A DNA stretch of 39,569 nt from Bacteroidales bacterium (GTDB lineage Bacteria > Bacteroidota > Bacteroidia > Bacteroidales > WRLA01). The notes beneath the pieces were generated by a model, which worked only from the letters and a program-made list of their open reading frames with translations, searched no databases and was not told the DNA's origin. This document shows, piece after piece, positions 15,744-24,500 of the stretch. Position numbers and translations under genes: made by a program. The stretch covers positions 1 to 39,569 of the forward strand of contig WRLA01000024.1 in assembly GCA_009777825.1 (NCBI GenBank). Reading direction: 5' to 3'. Each line of letters begins with the position of its first letter. Position 1 is the stretch's first letter.

Positions 15744-16024
15744 ACACATACACCCCGAACCCCATAGACACCAGCCAAATAGAACTCTCCGCCGACCTGC
15801 TGGCGCTGACCGAACTCTTGGCAAAAAACACCCACGACGTCTGGGCGCAAAAACGCCTTGCCGATGGATGGAAGTACGGACCCGAACGCCACGACGAACG
15901 CAAAGAACACCCCTGCCTCGTGCCATACGAAGAACTGCCGGAAAACGAAAAAGAGTATGACAGGAATACGGCGGCGGAAGTGGTAAAAGTGATGGTTGAA
16001 TTAGGATTTAGAATTGAAAAATAA
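15740..16024 (+). CDS. Stand-alone ryanodine-receptor (RyR) domain protein
   Basis: 94 residues forming one complete RyR domain: LAKNTHDVWAQKRLADGWKYGP, then HPCLVPYEELPENEKEYDRN and VVKVMVELGFRI. These are the hallmark H-x-x-W-A-x-x-R, GWxYGP, PCLVPYxxL and EKxYDRN motifs. In animals the repeat is part of the calcium-release channel; prokaryotic versions have been proposed in comparative genomics to bind nucleotide-type signals. Here it overlaps the TIR gene by four bases and duplicates the domain at the end of the TrkA-like membrane protein, so a shared ligand made by the TIR enzyme is a natural hypothesis. It is the last gene of the operon; the aminotransferase downstream has its own promoter. 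Confidence 0.9.
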   Translation: MNTYTPNPIDTSQIELSADLLALTELLAKNTHDVWAQKRLADGWKYGPERHDERKEHPCLVPYEELPENEKEYDRNTAAEVVKVMVELGFRIEK

Positions 16025-16028
16025 ATCG

Positions 16029-16036
16029 TATCTTCG
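16029..16036 (+). promoter_or_regulatory. -7-like element (TATCTTCG) for the aminotransferase
   Basis: TATCTTCG differs from TAnnTTTG at one position and lies 17 bp before the start at 16054. It suggests the aminotransferase is transcribed independently of the conflict operon. Confidence 0.4.
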
Positions 16037-16053
16037 CCGAAAAAAAAGAAGAT

Positions 16054-17262
16054 ATGAGTATTATAGCAAACAGAGTTTTATCCATGGCGGAGTCAGCGAC
16101 TTTAGCCATGACGCAAAAAGGGAACGAGTTATCACAGCAAGGACACGATGTGATTAGTTTAAGTATCGGGGAACCCGATTTCAACACGCCCGACTTCATC
16201 AAAGATGCGGCGAAACAGGCGTTAGACAAGAACGTTACGCACTACTCGCCGGTACCCGGCTATTTGGATGTACGTCAGGCTATTGTGAAAAAACTGAAAC
16301 GCGACAACGACTTGGACTACACGCCCAAGCAGATTGTCGTCTCCACCGGCGCCAAGCAGGCGTTGGCGAATGTCTTACTCTGCACACTCAACCCCGGCGA
16401 CGAGGTGGTGCTTCCGGCGCCATTCTGGGTCTCCTATACCGAGTTGGTCAAGTTGGCGGAAGGCGTGCCTGTGTGTGTGGACACGAGCGTTGAAACCGAC
16501 TTCAAAGCGACGCCGGAACAGGTCGAGGCGGCAATCACGCCGAAGACGAAACTGATCATGTTCAACTCGCCCAACAACCCGTCGGGAAGCATTTACAACT
16601 ACGACGAAACCGCCGCCATGGCTACCATGCTGGCGAAGTATCCTAACATTTACATCGTCTCCGACGAGATATACGAGTTCATCAACTTCAGCGGTCGTCA
16701 TGTCAGTTTTGCCGAGTTTCCGGAGATTCGGGACAGGGTGATCATCATCAACGGCGTGTCGAAGGGCTTTGCGATGACGGGATGGCGTCTGGGCTATTCG
16801 GCTTCTTCCGTCGAGATTGCAGAGGCAGCGAACAAGTTACAGGGACAGATCACCTCCGGCACCAACAGCATCACCCAGAAAGCGGTCATTCCGGCATTAG
16901 AGCGCGACCCCATGGAAATCCCGGAGTTGCAAACCATGACCGCCACCTTCAAAAGAAGACGCGACCTCTTCTACAACCTGCTGAAAGATATCCCCGGCAT
17001 CAAAATCAACCTTCCCGATGGCGCTTTTTACCTCTTCCCCGACCTGTCGGCGTATTACGGCAAGACGTTCAACGGAAAAGTCATCAATGACGACGTGGAC
17101 TTGAGCATGTATCTCCTTGAAAGCGTGTACGTCTCCACCGTCCCGGGCGGCGCCTTCGGCAACGACAAATGCATCCGCCTCAGTTACGCCACCAGCGACG
17201 ACCGACTGATAGAGGCGACTAAGAGGATAAAGGAGGCGCTCAGCGCCCTAAAAGATCAATAG
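16054..17262 (+). CDS. Class I/II PLP-dependent aminotransferase (aspartate aminotransferase-like)
   Basis: 402 residues, the usual length for the AspC/AspB subgroup of fold-type I aminotransferases. Diagnostic segments: SLSIGEPDFNTPDFI, YSPVPGYLDVRQAI, VSTGAKQAL (cofactor phosphate loop), SPNNPSG, VSDEIYEFI, and GVSKGFAMTGWRLGY containing the PLP-binding Lys (near residue 237), with the conserved Arg near the end (CIRLSYATSDDRLIEA). It most likely transfers amino groups between aspartate/oxaloacetate and glutamate/2-oxoglutarate in the cytoplasm; substrate preference cannot be read from sequence. GC content and codon use are clearly higher than in the preceding operon, marking a return to the chromosomal core. 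REP repeats follow the stop immediately. Confidence 0.9.
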   Translation: MSIIANRVLSMAESATLAMTQKGNELSQQGHDVISLSIGEPDFNTPDFIKDAAKQALDKNVTHYSPVPGYLDVRQAIVKKLKRDNDLDYTPKQIVVSTGAKQALANVLLCTLNPGDEVVLPAPFWVSYTELVKLAEGVPVCVDTSVETDFKATPEQVEAAITPKTKLIMFNSPNNPSGSIYNYDETAAMATMLAKYPNIYIVSDEIYEFINFSGRHVSFAEFPEIRDRVIIINGVSKGFAMTGWRLGYSASSVEIAEAANKLQGQITSGTNSITQKAVIPALERDPMEIPELQTMTATFKRRRDLFYNLLKDIPGIKINLPDGAFYLFPDLSAYYGKTFNGKVINDDVDLSMYLLESVYVSTVPGGAFGNDKCIRLSYATSDDRLIEATKRIKEALSALKDQ

Positions 17263-17267
17263 GACAA

Positions 17268-17355
17268 CGCCCTGAAAGGGCGACATCAATTAAGATAGGG
17301 CAACGCCCTATCAACTGAAAAACGAATAGAGCAACGCCCTACTAAATAAAAAAAA
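17268..17355. repeat. REP-type palindromes upstream of the RAYT gene
   Basis: CGCCCT-GAA-AGGGCG (17268-17282) and the perfect palindrome GATAGGGC-AAC-GCCCTATC (17294-17312), then a decayed unit GAGCAACGCCCTAC (17330-17343). The block 17269-17315 recurs at 17961-18007 (45 of 47 identical) on the other side of the transposase gene. Confidence 0.85.
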
Positions 17356-17361
17356 TAAATT

Positions 17362-17814
17362 ATGGCACAATCATTATCACAAGTTTACGTCCATATCGTG
17401 TTCAGCACAAAGCACCGGCATCCGTTGATTGACGATAACATCAGCGAGGAGTTATGGGCATATATCGGTGGCATTTGTAACGGTTTGGAATGTCAACCCT
17501 TTCGTGTTGGCGGACACGATGACCACGTACACATCTGTTGCCAGTTGTCGCGAAAGATAACGCAGATGAAGTTGTTGGAAGAAGTCAAAAAAGCATCGTC
17601 GAAATGGATAAAGACCAAAGGTAGAAGATACAGCAATTTTTATTGGCAGGACGGTTACGGGATATTTTCCGTTAACCCGCATGAAACCGACAGAGTCGTT
17701 GAGTATATTAAAAACCAGCGTGAACACCATAGAAAACGTACATTTCAGCGGGAGTTTTTGGCATTTTTGAAGAAGTATAAGGTAGAATACGATGAACGGT
17801 ATGTATGGGATTAG
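17362..17814 (+). CDS. REP-associated tyrosine transposase (RAYT, IS200/IS605 TnpA-like Y1 transposase)
   Basis: 150 residues of the Y1 HUH family. It has an N-terminal SQVYVHIVFSTKHRHP strand/turn, the metal-binding H55-V-H57 in HDDHVHIC, WQDGYGIFSV, and the helix RVVEYIKNQ with the predicted catalytic Tyr115. Such enzymes nick single-stranded hairpin DNA and are domesticated around REP palindromes. Direct copies of one 47-bp REP unit flank the gene (17269-17315 and 17961-18007), and an inverted copy begins at its stop codon. This is the usual RAYT/REP arrangement, where the enzyme and its hairpin substrates are found together. All catalytic residues are present. Confidence 0.9.
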   Translation: MAQSLSQVYVHIVFSTKHRHPLIDDNISEELWAYIGGICNGLECQPFRVGGHDDHVHICCQLSRKITQMKLLEEVKKASSKWIKTKGRRYSNFYWQDGYGIFSVNPHETDRVVEYIKNQREHHRKRTFQREFLAFLKKYKVEYDERYVWD

Positions 17815-18058
17815 GATGTCGCCCTTTCAGGGCTTTGGCTCTCGTTGTCGGCTGTGCTGGCTCTGGCTCTGCCGGCTCTGCCGGCTCTACCATAGGGCGC
17901 TACCCTACGTTGGTGGATGTAAGGCTTTCAGCCTTAATACGCAAACACCACGAAATCAAAGCCCTGAAAGGGCGACATCACTTAGGATAGGGCAACGCCC
18001 TATCAACAGGGGGCAACGCCCCATTAATATAAATAGGATAGGGCAACGCCCAATTAAT
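17815..18058. repeat. REP/BIME array downstream of the RAYT gene
   Basis: An inverted REP unit at 17815-17833 (GATGTCGCCCTTTCAGGGC) faces a direct one at 17961-17979. Then come GATAGGGCAACGCCCTATC (17986-18004), GGGGGCAACGCCCC (18009-18022) and GATAGGGCAACGCCC (18037-18051). In between are a CCGGCTCTG microrepeat (about 17863-17888) and TAGGGCGCTACCCTA (17893-17907). There is no gene here although a frame stays open through it; this is non-coding repeat DNA. Confidence 0.85.
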
Positions 18059-20404
18059 TTGATAATATTATTATTAATTAACATCACTCTCGCCGCCCAG
18101 CCCATGTTCACCATCTCGGGAAGCGTGCGCGATGAGGTTTCGCAGGAGACGTTGGTTGGCGCGAATATCTATCTACATGAAAACATCAACGGCGCCTCGT
18201 CTGACGTCAACGGGAAGTTCAGTTTTTCCGAAAAACAGGGGAAATATACGCTAATATGCTCATACATAGGCTATGAGCGGTATGAGCAGGCGATTGTCTT
18301 GGATAAAAATCTCACCCTCAACATCAAACTCAATCCGGTAAAATTCACCGGAGAGGTGGTCGAAATCATTGGCGACCGCATTGACAAGAACGTGCGTAGC
18401 GCCGACATCGGCGTTATAGAGTTGCCCATGAAACGTATCGAAGCCATTCCCGTGCTGTTTGGCGAGACGGACATTTTGAAGACCATGCAGTTGTTGCCCG
18501 GCATACAGTCGGGAGGCGAGGGCAGCAACAGTTTCTATGTGCGGGGCGGGGGCGCCGACCAAAACCTGATACTCTTGGACAACGCTACCGTCTATAATCC
18601 TTCGCACCTGTTCGGATTTTTCTCGGTTTTCAACGGCGACATCATCAACACGGCGGAGATTTTAAAGGGCGGCATCGCGCCGGAGTTCGGCGGACGCATG
18701 TCTTCTGTGTTGAACATCACTTCCAAAGATGGTGATTTTCAAAACTATAAGGGAGAAGTTGGCATTGGACTTATCTCGGCGCGTGTAAAGACGGAAGGTC
18801 CGATTCAAAAGGAAAAATCCTCTTTCATGTTTGCAGCGCGGCGGACTTATGTGGATGTGATGCTCAAACCTTTTACAAAAGGGACGGACATGGAAGGCAT
18901 CGGTTACCATTTTTACGATTTGAACGGCAAGATGACTTTCCGACTCTCCAAAAAAGACCATCTCTTTGTCAGCGGATATTACGGTCGGGACGTCTTCGGA
19001 TTTAATCCGAAAGAAGCCAACATGAACACCGATGTCAACTGGAGCAACGGCTTTGCGACGGCGCGCTGGGCGCATTTTTTCAATAACAATCTCTATCTGA
19101 ACACCTCCGCCATCTTCACCGATTACCGTTTTTACATCAAAGCCAAAGAGGACGTTTACAACATGAAACTCTACTCCGGCGTGCAGGACTGGGAACTCCG
19201 GTCTGACCTCACGTGGTCGCCCAATCCGCTGAATAAGGTGAAAGGCGGCGTGGATTATATCTTCCATACCTTCACGCCCTCAACGGCTTCCGCCTCTTCC
19301 AACGAAGTGGACTTCAACCTCGGCGACCCCGAAAAGATGTACGCCCACGACCTCGCACTCTATCTGCAACATGAATGGGATCCGTTGGACTGGCTAAAAA
19401 TCGTTTACGGCGTTCGGTATAACTATTTCGCACAGGCAGGTCCGTTTACCCGCTACGAAATTGACAACATCTACGACCTGAACAACATTGACTCCACAAT
19501 GTACGGAAAAGGAACGGTGGTGCAGGCATACAACATGCTCGACCCTCGTATCAACTTCCGGTTTCAAATAGACCGGAGCAAGTCGTTGAAGGCGTCCTAT
19601 ACTTTAAACCATCAATGCGTTAACTTGGTCTCTATGAGCAGTATGTCATTGCCGACCGATGTCTGGTTTCCGGCGACCGAATTGGTGAAACCACAACGCG
19701 CCAATCAGTTTTCGTTGGGATATTTTCAGAATTTCGCCCGAAACACCATCGAAACATCCGTCGAAGCCTACTACAAGTTCATGGACAACCTGATAGAATA
19801 CTGCACCGGCGCCGACATCATGAACGCCATGCAGACCAACTACGACCACATCTTCACTTTCGGCAAAGGCAAAAGTTATGGTATCGAACTCTTTATCAAC
19901 AAGACGTCGGGAAAATTTACGGGCTGGGTCGGATATACCCTCAGTTGGACAACGCGCAACTTCGACGAAATCATGAATGGGAAAACTTTCTACGCCCGTT
20001 TTGACCGCCGCAACGACGCCTCGCTCTTGCTGAGTTACCAACTGAACGACAAATGGAACCTGTCGGCTGTCTGGGTCTTTTCGACCGGAAACGCCTCCAC
20101 CATCCCCAACGCATTCTATTTCATGGAAGGGAAAATCATCACCGAATGGGGCGAATACAACGCATGGCGCATGCCCAACTACCACCGCCTCGACCTCTCG
20201 GCAACCATGGCGCTCTTTAAACGACAACATACCGAAGGAAGCCTCAACTTCTCCGTCTATAACGCCTACAACCGCAAAAACCCCTACTACATCTCCTACC
20301 AAGCCGAAGGAAACCTGTCGAAAGGAGAGTTGCAGATAAAAGCCAACCAGATATCTATCTTCCCCATTCTGCCGTCGGTTGCGTTTAATATGAAGATATT
20401 TTAA
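18059..20404 (+). CDS. TonB-dependent outer-membrane receptor with N-terminal carboxypeptidase-regulatory-like domain
   Basis: About 781 residues. After a hydrophobic leader (IILLLINITLAAQ) comes a CarboxypepD_reg-like domain (FTISGSVRDEVSQETLVGANIYL ... CSYIGYE), then a plug domain (TMQLLPGIQSGGEGSNSFYVRGGGADQNLILLD, EILKGGIAPEFGGRMSSVLNI) and a long beta-barrel ending IFPILPSVAFNMKIF. It should import a siderophore, vitamin or other ligand using TonB energy; no SusD partner follows. No ATG or GTG precedes the leader in a sensible place: a TTG at 18059 is the best start, and everything upstream in frame is REP repeat sequence. The leader is therefore unusually short and may have been trimmed by repeat insertion. 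An ATG at 17792 in the same frame is rejected because it lies inside the RAYT gene. Confidence 0.8.
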   Translation: MIILLLINITLAAQPMFTISGSVRDEVSQETLVGANIYLHENINGASSDVNGKFSFSEKQGKYTLICSYIGYERYEQAIVLDKNLTLNIKLNPVKFTGEVVEIIGDRIDKNVRSADIGVIELPMKRIEAIPVLFGETDILKTMQLLPGIQSGGEGSNSFYVRGGGADQNLILLDNATVYNPSHLFGFFSVFNGDIINTAEILKGGIAPEFGGRMSSVLNITSKDGDFQNYKGEVGIGLISARVKTEGPIQKEKSSFMFAARRTYVDVMLKPFTKGTDMEGIGYHFYDLNGKMTFRLSKKDHLFVSGYYGRDVFGFNPKEANMNTDVNWSNGFATARWAHFFNNNLYLNTSAIFTDYRFYIKAKEDVYNMKLYSGVQDWELRSDLTWSPNPLNKVKGGVDYIFHTFTPSTASASSNEVDFNLGDPEKMYAHDLALYLQHEWDPLDWLKIVYGVRYNYFAQAGPFTRYEIDNIYDLNNIDSTMYGKGTVVQAYNMLDPRINFRFQIDRSKSLKASYTLNHQCVNLVSMSSMSLPTDVWFPATELVKPQRANQFSLGYFQNFARNTIETSVEAYYKFMDNLIEYCTGADIMNAMQTNYDHIFTFGKGKSYGIELFINKTSGKFTGWVGYTLSWTTRNFDEIMNGKTFYARFDRRNDASLLLSYQLNDKWNLSAVWVFSTGNASTIPNAFYFMEGKIITEWGEYNAWRMPNYHRLDLSATMALFKRQHTEGSLNFSVYNAYNRKNPYYISYQAEGNLSKGELQIKANQISIFPILPSVAFNMKIF

Positions 20405-20417
20405 AATGAAAGATATG

Positions 20418-20466
20418 AAACAACTTTTATTATTCTCATTTTCATATACCGAAGTTGTTTTCTTTT
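20418..20466 (+). terminator. Possible terminator after the TonB receptor
   Basis: AAACAACTT (20418-20426) pairs with AAGTTGTTT (20452-20460), a perfect 9-bp stem with a long 25-nt loop, followed by a T-rich run (TTTTCTTTT). The large loop lowers confidence. Confidence 0.4.
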
Positions 20467-20537
20467 CCATCGCACATCGCACACACCCATTCATTGTCCG
20501 CACCATCCCGTACACGATAATTTATTATATTCACCCA

Positions 20538-21458
20538 TTATCTCCGCACCTCAACATTCCGGCTATTAGACTCGATAAAGACCCACTGTTTCGCCTCTTT
20601 AAAGTTGTCCGATAGGTATGTTCCTGTTTTGGCCGGTTGCAGGTTGTTCCATTGGGTGGTATCTGCGATGGCGCTTGTTATAAACTGATAGCCCGACGAG
20701 GCGGGGAGCGTCAGGTTGATGTTGCCGGCGTCGGGGTGCGCGGTGATGAAGAGGTATGTCTCCGGTGCCGACGCAGAGAGTGTGATATTCCATGATGAGG
20801 CATCACCGGCGTTGATGTTCAGCGTATCAATGTTCAGTTTGGCGGCGTCCAACGAGATGTCCGATTTTTCCCCTTGCAGGGTAAAGGTGTAGTCGAATTT
20901 TTCGTAGAGATAGATCTTGCCGCTGCTTTTGCGGTTGTCCCACTCTTTGGGCAGCAGTTCTAAAAATCCGGTGGTTCCTTCTTCGGTAAGGGAGGTCGAA
21001 TAACTATTGCCTTGAAAGGTGAAACGCAGCATACTGTTATACGGTTTGGTTTCAAACAGATAGTTCCCCGAGACGAACTCGGCGTTGACTTTTATCCGGG
21101 TGATGCTATCGGAAAAGCCGAGATAGGAGATCTGGTCGGAGCGCAGAAAATCCTCTTTCAGTTCTTTTATATCCCGTTTGTCGAAAAAATTCCGTAAGCG
21201 GTCGCCCCATCTGCCGTAACTGTTGTGTTTGGTCATATAACTCATCGTAGCGACGCAAGCCAGGATGGCGATGACGTAAAAAATCCCCTTCCACATCTTT
21301 TTTATCGGCATGATGCCGATGCCGACAAAGATAAACGAGAAAGGCCACAAACGCCACAGCGTCCACCACGAAAAACAGATTAAGTCGAAACTTTTTAATA
21401 AGATTACAACCCCGATTGCCACTAAAATAAGCCCTGAAATGATGCCGTTCTTTTTCAT
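20538..21458 (-). CDS. LiaF/LiaI-like membrane protein with C-terminal beta-helical domain
   Basis: 306 residues. The N-terminus (GIISGLILVAIGVVILLKSF, WRLWPFSFIFVGIGIMPI, GIFYVIAILACVATMSYM) contains three to four hydrophobic helices resembling the LiaI/LiaF and DUF5668 family of envelope-stress membrane proteins. The C-terminal half (about 130-306) is polar and rich in short alternating strands (LDAAKLNIDTLNINAGDASSWNITLSASAPE), as in the toast-rack/DUF4097-like adhesin-type domain that often follows. A role in sensing or buffering cell-envelope stress is inferred from the family only. It is convergent with the TonB receptor gene and stands alone. Confidence 0.65.
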   Translation of the reverse strand: MKKNGIISGLILVAIGVVILLKSFDLICFSWWTLWRLWPFSFIFVGIGIMPIKKMWKGIFYVIAILACVATMSYMTKHNSYGRWGDRLRNFFDKRDIKELKEDFLRSDQISYLGFSDSITRIKVNAEFVSGNYLFETKPYNSMLRFTFQGNSYSTSLTEEGTTGFLELLPKEWDNRKSSGKIYLYEKFDYTFTLQGEKSDISLDAAKLNIDTLNINAGDASSWNITLSASAPETYLFITAHPDAGNINLTLPASSGYQFITSAIADTTQWNNLQPAKTGTYLSDNFKEAKQWVFIESNSRNVEVRR

Positions 21459-21523
21459 AATTTATTATTATTTAAGGGTTAGACGAGTGGAGGCGAAAAT
21501 GGTTACAAGTTCAAAATAAAACT

Positions 21524-21570
21524 CTGTGAACCCTGTGTTGCAAAAAATCATCCAACACAGAGTTTCACAG
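21524..21570 (-). terminator. CACAGAG palindrome acting as a likely terminator of the T9SS protein gene
   Basis: CTGTGAACCCTGTGTTG (21524-21540) and CAACACAGAGTTTCACAG (21553-21570) are imperfect reverse complements. On the minus strand the hairpin follows the stop codon of the large gene by about 16 bp and is followed by a T-rich run (AGTTTTATTTT). It belongs to the same palindrome family as those at 2247 and 26179. Confidence 0.55.
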
Positions 21571-21585
21571 TATTTTTTTATTATG

Positions 21586-24500
21586 TTATTGTTTTACAAC
21601 CTTTTTCGTTACAGTTCCGTTGTCGGTGGTGATGCGGAGGAAATAGATGCCGACGGGTAAATACGAGATGTCCATGGTGGGCAGTGAGTAGTGAGTATGT
21701 AAGTAGTGAGTAGTGATGGCACGTCCGGTGATGTCGAATATTTCCACTCCGCGAACGTCATTGCGGGCTTGACCCGCAATCTCATCGTTGTCAGGGGATT
21801 GCGAGTCAAGCCCGCAATGACGGTAGCACGTGATTGTTAACAACCCGCTTGTCGGATTCGGATAGACCCGCATATCCCCTCCTTCGGAGGGGCTTGAGGG
21901 GGCTATGCCCGTAGAAGTAGTCATAACAATAGCCTCGTCAAAGATGGTTGGGTCGAGGACGGATGTTACCCGTATGGTGAGAGGGTCGGCGGTCTCGTTG
22001 TGTCCTACGGTGAGGAAGCCGCCGGCGCTGAGGGTGGTGAGCGCCGATTCGTTGCCGATAAGGCTCCACGTTACGCTTTCGTCGGCGCCGCCGACGGCGA
22101 TGACCGTTACGCTAAACTGTTGCGTCTGACCCGGCAACACCGTTACCGTCTTGGGCGAGATGATGACGTTCAGCACTTTAGCGTCGTTGGTGGTGGTTAA
22201 GCCTTTGGGGTTATAGACGGCTTTGTTGCCGGCGTTGTCGGCGACCACGACGTTGAAATAGTAGGTAACGTCAATGGTTAAGCCGGTAACGTCGTAGGTG
22301 GTGAGATTGAGCGTGCCGCCCGCGTTGAGCAGTGTGCCGTTGGTTTCGCAACCGGAGACGGTGGCAATGTTGTCGTCTGCCGACTGATAGACGAAGTAGC
22401 GCAGTTCGGATTGCGGGGTAACATCGTCGGTGGCGGCGCTCCAGAAAAGCACTGCCATGTCGGCGCCGGCATTACCGTCAACGCCGGTGCCGGGGGTGGG
22501 CGGGGTGATGTCGGGCGCTTCGAGCGTGGTCAGTTCTTTGGTGGTATATGCCGCTTTGTTGTTTGCCATGTCGGCGACCACGACGTTAAAGTAGTAGGTC
22601 GTTTTCGGGGTTAAGCCGGTAACGTCGTAGCCGGTGATATTGACAGTGCCGCCGGCATTGAGCAGCGTGCCGTTTGCCTCGCAGTTGGCGACGGTGGCGA
22701 TGTTGTTGCTCGACGACTGATAGACGTAGTAGCGCAGATTGTCCTGCGGGGTTTGGTTGTCGGTGGCGGCGCTCCACGAGAGGCTTACCGATGTGATGTC
22801 GGCGGCGCCGTTAACACCGGCGCCGGGGACGGGCGGCACCAAGTCTTCGATGGTGGCGGTAAGCAGTAAGAGTGTCCCTGTCGCGGTAAGTTCGGCAGTA
22901 TAGCCGGGCATATTGAGCGTGAAAGCATTGGCATTGTTTAAGCCCGACGCCGCTTGCATGATGACCTGGTTGGTTACAACGCCCGAAGTGATGTGCAGCG
23001 TATTCGTCCCTACTGCCGACGCGGCGCCGTTGGCGATGAGTTTCGATGGAGGCGACGTCGTTAAGTTCATGTGGATATCGCCGCCGAGAAGGTTCAGCGT
23101 CCCCCCGATGGTTCTTTCTTGATTGACCTCTAAGGTGGCGCCGGAGGCTACGTTGAAATTGCCTGCCCAGTTTGCCCATAAATCAACGGTACCTTCATTC
23201 AGGTTGAAAGTGCCGGTGGCTGTGTTGGGGTTATATAACGAGAGTATGTCGCTACCGGTTTTGGTAACGCTGCCGCCCGTGCCGGTAAAAGAACCTTCGA
23301 CAAAACCGCCACCATCGTTTTGCCCCGGCGTGCCAATCGTCAGCGTGTTGCTGCCCAGATTTATGACCCCGCCCTCAACGTATATAGTTTTTATTGTTTT
23401 GTTGCCTGCGGTAATATCGAACGTGCCGGCGTAAATACCAAGATAGGAAGATTGAGCAAGACTTCCCGATGATGATAGCGCTAACGTTCCGTCATAAACT
23501 TCAGCCCAGCCGGTATGGGTATTTACTCCGCCGAGTGTAAGCGTACCGGTGCCATATTGGGTTAGTCCGCCCGTTCCTGATATAACGCCGTCGTAGGTAG
23601 AGGCATTGGAGCGATCAAAAGCGACTCCGCCGTTGTTGATAATATTGCCTGTTACTTTGCCCGTTGTGCCGCCGTTGCCGATACGAAGGTAACCTCCGGT
23701 TTCAACGGTCGTTGTGCCGGTGTAACTATTTTCACCTGTGAAAATCAATTGTTTGCTGCTTGTCCCTTTATATTCCACCTTTCCGTTTCCGGTGATAACT
23801 TTCGAGAAGGTCATATTTGCGCCTGGCTCGAAGCGGAGGATGGATGAGGTAGATGACAGTGATACTCCCGAAGTGCTTGCGATACTTCCGCTGGTGCCGT
23901 TGCCGATTTGCAGGGTGCCGTTTTCAACGACTGTACCGCCGGTATAGATGTTCACGCCGGTTAAGATGGTTTTGGCGCTACTATTTTTAATTACCTGTCC
24001 TGTTCCTGAAATAACGCCTGTGTAGGTATATTCGTTAGAACGGTTAAAAGTGAAGTAGCCATTGTTTATTATATTGCCTGACACTTTGCCTGTTGTGCTT
24101 CCGTTACCAATATTCAAATATCCATTGGCTTCTATGGTCGTTGTGCCGGTATAGGTGTTTTCGCCGGTAAAACCCAACCTTTTGGTGGAAGTCCCTTTAT
24201 ACTCCACCTTTCCGCTTCCGCTGATAACTTTCGAAAAAACAAGATCTGCGCCCGGCTCGAAGCGGAGGATGGTGGGGGTAGATGTAAGGTTCACCCCCGA
24301 AGTGCTGTTGATACTCCCACTGGTGCCGTTGCCGATTTGCAGGGTGCCGTTGTACACCGTTGTAGATCCGGTATAGGTATTGACGCCGGTTAAGATGGTT
24401 TTACCTGATGCATCTTTTTCGACACTCCCTGCTCCTGAAATAATGCCTGTGTAGGTATATTCGTTGGAACGGACAAAGCAGAGGTATGCGCCGCTATTGA

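Noticed and set aside
17792..18058. Start of the TonB receptor at an ATG at 17792
   Set aside because: That ATG lies inside the RAYT gene and the following codons are REP repeat sequence; the receptor homology begins only after 18059.
17268..18058. CRISPR array
   Set aside because: The repeats are palindromic REP units with irregular spacing, flank a RAYT gene and have no regular spacers or cas genes.
19646..20515. 289-residue minus-strand ORF antisense to the TonB receptor
   Set aside because: Antisense of a well-supported coding region; the residue pattern mirrors the receptor codons and no start context or motif supports it.
20406..20615. 69-residue ORF after the TonB receptor
   Set aside because: It overlaps the end of the minus-strand LiaF-like gene and a terminator-like hairpin, and has no recognisable features.
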